Made by a program: the position numbers and the translations under genes. Source: Ancylobacter novellus (GTDB lineage: Bacteria > Pseudomonadota > Alphaproteobacteria > Rhizobiales > Xanthobacteraceae). From it: DNA of 64,000 nt. A model generated the notes under the pieces. The model did not search any database. It was not told the origin of the DNA and was given only the letters and a program-made list of their open reading frames with translations. Below, in pieces: positions 62,172-64,000 of this stretch. The DNA lies in the NCBI GenBank assembly GCA_003241485.1, contig QFQD01000057.1, forward strand, positions 1 to 64,000, read 5' to 3'. Position 1 is the first letter of the stretch. Each line of letters begins with the position of its first letter.

Positions 62172-62914
62172 ACCGGACCGATGCGCTGATCGAACTCGAC
62201 AGCGTCACCAAGAGCTTCGCCTCCTTCCAGGTGCTCAAGGGTATCTCGCTGAGCGTGAAGGATGGCGAAGCGGTCTGCATCATCGGCCCGTCGGGGTCGG
62301 GCAAGTCGACCATCCTGCGCTGCATCAACGGCCTGATCCCCATCGATACCGGCAGCATCCGCGTCGGCACGCATGAGGTCCACAAGCTCAGGACGGAGAA
62401 ACAGATGCGTCCGCTGCGCCATCAGGTGTCGATGGTTTTCCAGCAGTACAACCTCTTCCCGCACCGCACCGCACTTCAGAACATCATGATGGCGCCGATC
62501 CAGGTGCTGGGCCACGACCGCAAGGAGGTCGAGGCGCGCGCCCATCGCCTCCTGGCCAAGGTACGCCTGTCCAACAAGGCGGATGCCTATCCGGGCCAGC
62601 TTTCCGGCGGGCAGCAGCAGCGTGTCGCCATCGCCCGCGCGCTCGCCATGGAGCCGCAGGTGATCCTGTTCGACGAGGTGACGGCTGCCCTCGACCCGGA
62701 AACCGTCAAGGAAGTCCTCACCGCGATCCGCGAGTTGGTCGACGAGGGGCTGACCTGCATCCTTGTTACCCACGAGATGAAATTCGCCCGCGAAGTGGCT
62801 GACCGTGTGTGCTTCACCGATCATGGCCGCATCGTCGAGAGCGGCCCGCCGGAACAGATCTTCGACGCGCCGCAGGACGCGCGCACCCGCGAATTCCTCG
62901 GACAGGTGCTCTGA
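62168..62914 (+). CDS. ABC transporter ATPase, polar amino-acid type (GlnQ/HisP-like)
   Basis: A 248-residue ATPase. Walker A is GPSGSGKST (about 41-49), the Q-loop VFQQYNLFPH (about 95), the signature LSGGQQQRVAIARAL (about 146-160), Walker B VILFDEVTAALDP (about 168-180) and the switch His in VTHEM (about 213). The Val after DE in Walker B is a known variant of DEPTSALDP. It is the last gene of the transporter operon, followed after 133 bases by a FAD oxidase gene in the same direction. Confidence 0.94.
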   Translation: MNRTDALIELDSVTKSFASFQVLKGISLSVKDGEAVCIIGPSGSGKSTILRCINGLIPIDTGSIRVGTHEVHKLRTEKQMRPLRHQVSMVFQQYNLFPHRTALQNIMMAPIQVLGHDRKEVEARAHRLLAKVRLSNKADAYPGQLSGGQQQRVAIARALAMEPQVILFDEVTAALDPETVKEVLTAIRELVDEGLTCILVTHEMKFAREVADRVCFTDHGRIVESGPPEQIFDAPQDARTREFLGQVL

Positions 62915-63047
62915 GGACGCACCACGAGGCCGGCCCTGACGCAGGTCGCCGGCCAACCCTTCCCCGCATTCCGGGCACCCATCGCCGCCATAGGGGCGGC
63001 GGCACGGCCGGTCGAGCCGCGGGCGCCCATCACGCAGAGGCAGTGCC

Positions 63048-64000
63048 ATGTCGGCAGCAGATATCTTCGCGGAAGGCTTCAAGGCCGAGCCCTATTGGTG
63101 GGAAGCCGCCGCACCGGAGACCGATCTCGATCCCCTCCCCACCCGAGCCGATGCGGTCGTCATCGGCTCGGGCTATGCCGGGCTCAATGCGGCCACCGAG
63201 CTTGCCCGCGCCGGGCTCGACGTGGTGGTGATCGACGGCGGCCGGCTCGGCGAGGGCGGCTCCACCCGCTCGGGCGGCATGGTGTCGAGCGGTCAGAAAC
63301 TGGTGGTGGGCGGCGCCATCAAGGGCATCGATCCCGAGCTGTTCGACCGGATGATCGGCGACAGCATCTCGTCCTTCGACTATCTGCAGACCCTGATCCG
63401 GGATGAGGGGCTCGATGCCGATCTCGCCATTACCGGACGCTTCTTTGGCGCCCATGCCCGCTCGCTCGTCGAGCCGACCCGGCGCAACGGGCGCATTCTC
63501 GCCGAGAAGACCGGCGTGAACGTGCACTTTTACGACCGAGACACCCAGCGGCAGGTCATCGGCTCCGACTATTATTACGGCGGCATGGTCGTCGACGAAT
63601 ATGGCGGGCTTCACCCCGGCAAGTACCACCGGTCGCTGCGCGAGCGGGCGCGCAAGGCTGGCGTCAAGCTGCGCTCGCACGCGAAGGCCGGACCGGTGCG
63701 CGACGCCGCCGACGGCATGAAGCTCGTGCCCACCGAGCGCGGCGACATTCTCACCCGTCATGTCATCAGCGCCACCAACGGCTATACCCGCAAGGACGGC
63801 CATCCCGAACTCGCCCGGCGCGTGGTGCCGGTGAAGAGCTATCAGATCGCCACCGAGCCGCTGCCGCCGGATCTCATCGAGACCCTGATCCCGAAGGCGC
63901 GGATGATCTCGGACACCCGGCGCGACGTGATCTACAGCCGTCCCTCGCCCGATGGCAGCCGCATATTGTTCGGCTCGCGCCCGGGCTTCTTCGAGCGCGA
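63048..64000 (+). CDS. FAD-dependent oxidoreductase, DAO family (partial at window end)
   Basis: The frame from ATG 63048 is open to the window end (about 317 residues). It carries ADAVVIGSGYAGLNAATELARAG (near 35), GGRLGEGGSTRSGGM, and VISATNGYTRK (near 240), the pattern of PuuB/gamma-glutamylputrescine oxidase-type enzymes. It oxidises a C-N bond and gives hydrogen peroxide. It lies behind the polar amino-acid ABC operon and is the second such oxidase in this region. The C-terminal third lies outside the window. Confidence 0.85.
   Translation, partial: MSAADIFAEGFKAEPYWWEAAAPETDLDPLPTRADAVVIGSGYAGLNAATELARAGLDVVVIDGGRLGEGGSTRSGGMVSSGQKLVVGGAIKGIDPELFDRMIGDSISSFDYLQTLIRDEGLDADLAITGRFFGAHARSLVEPTRRNGRILAEKTGVNVHFYDRDTQRQVIGSDYYYGGMVVDEYGGLHPGKYHRSLRERARKAGVKLRSHAKAGPVRDAADGMKLVPTERGDILTRHVISATNGYTRKDGHPELARRVVPVKSYQIATEPLPPDLIETLIPKARMISDTRRDVIYSRPSPDGSRILFGSRPGFFER

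Overview
The window is high-GC DNA from an alphaproteobacterium, most likely a member of the Hyphomicrobiales (Rhizobiales). The best evidence is the block irr - fabA - fabB - fabI at 45.4-48.9 kb, an arrangement typical of that order. A CycM-type membrane-anchored cytochrome c, a kdsB/pheA pair and many ABC/TRAP uptake systems fit the same group. No rRNA and no CRISPR array are present, and there is one intact tRNA gene.

Layout. (1) 0-12.5 kb: end of an autotransporter; a large frameshifted winged-helix/ATPase regulator; a sugar-type ABC importer without an ATPase gene; a PaoABC-like molybdenum/FAD/Fe-S aldehyde oxidoreductase; a cold-shock protein and a transglutaminase-like protein. (2) 12.2-17 kb: small genes, several broken (DUF2975 plus XRE pair, HigBA-like pair, truncated integrase). 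(3) 17-24.2 kb: a catabolic-looking cluster on the minus strand: LysR regulator, TRAP transporter, class III aminotransferase/aminomutase, SDR dehydrogenase and MFS transporter. (4) 24.3-35.8 kb: accessory DNA with IS630, IS3, integrase, trbG/trbI and serine-recombinase remnants. It carries two intact gene sets: an XRE-cupin/RidA/MOSC/ferredoxin-type reductase/MFS cluster (25.9-29.8 kb), and four overlapping minus-strand genes (30.6-34.4 kb) coding an unknown protein, a QueC-like ATP-pyrophosphatase, an XRE-ImmA/IrrE peptidase and a PIN nuclease. The second set is the best candidate for an undescribed defence or toxin-antitoxin system. (5) 35.8-42.5 kb: an element integrated in tRNA-Arg(CCG). 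It is bounded by a 100-bp direct repeat that begins in the anticodon loop, and carries a single-chain restriction-modification enzyme, a serine recombinase and a tyrosine integrase. (6) 42.5-52.7 kb: chromosomal backbone: moeB, hydroxyacid dehydrogenase, SH3 protein, irr, fabA-fabB-fabI, an EAL protein, pheA-kdsB and cytochrome c. (7) 52.8-64 kb: two tandem YejA-like binding proteins, then an amine/amino-acid scavenging region: two DAO-type FAD oxidases, an SDR, an IclR regulator and a polar amino-acid ABC transporter.

How the parts relate. The MoCo-dependent enzymes (PaoABC-like, MOSC protein) would draw on cofactor made with MoeB, encoded nearby. The IclR regulator probably controls the flanking oxidase and transporter genes through a palindrome at 56.68 kb. 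The XRE-cupin regulator probably controls its cluster through TTCCACTA sites found upstream of both ridA and the MFS gene.

A recurring oddity is the number of frameshifted genes, including conserved ones (irr, the EAL protein, the large regulator). Some lie at homopolymers. Either the assembly has indel errors or several regulators are really broken. All functional calls are from reading motifs by eye; no database search was run.
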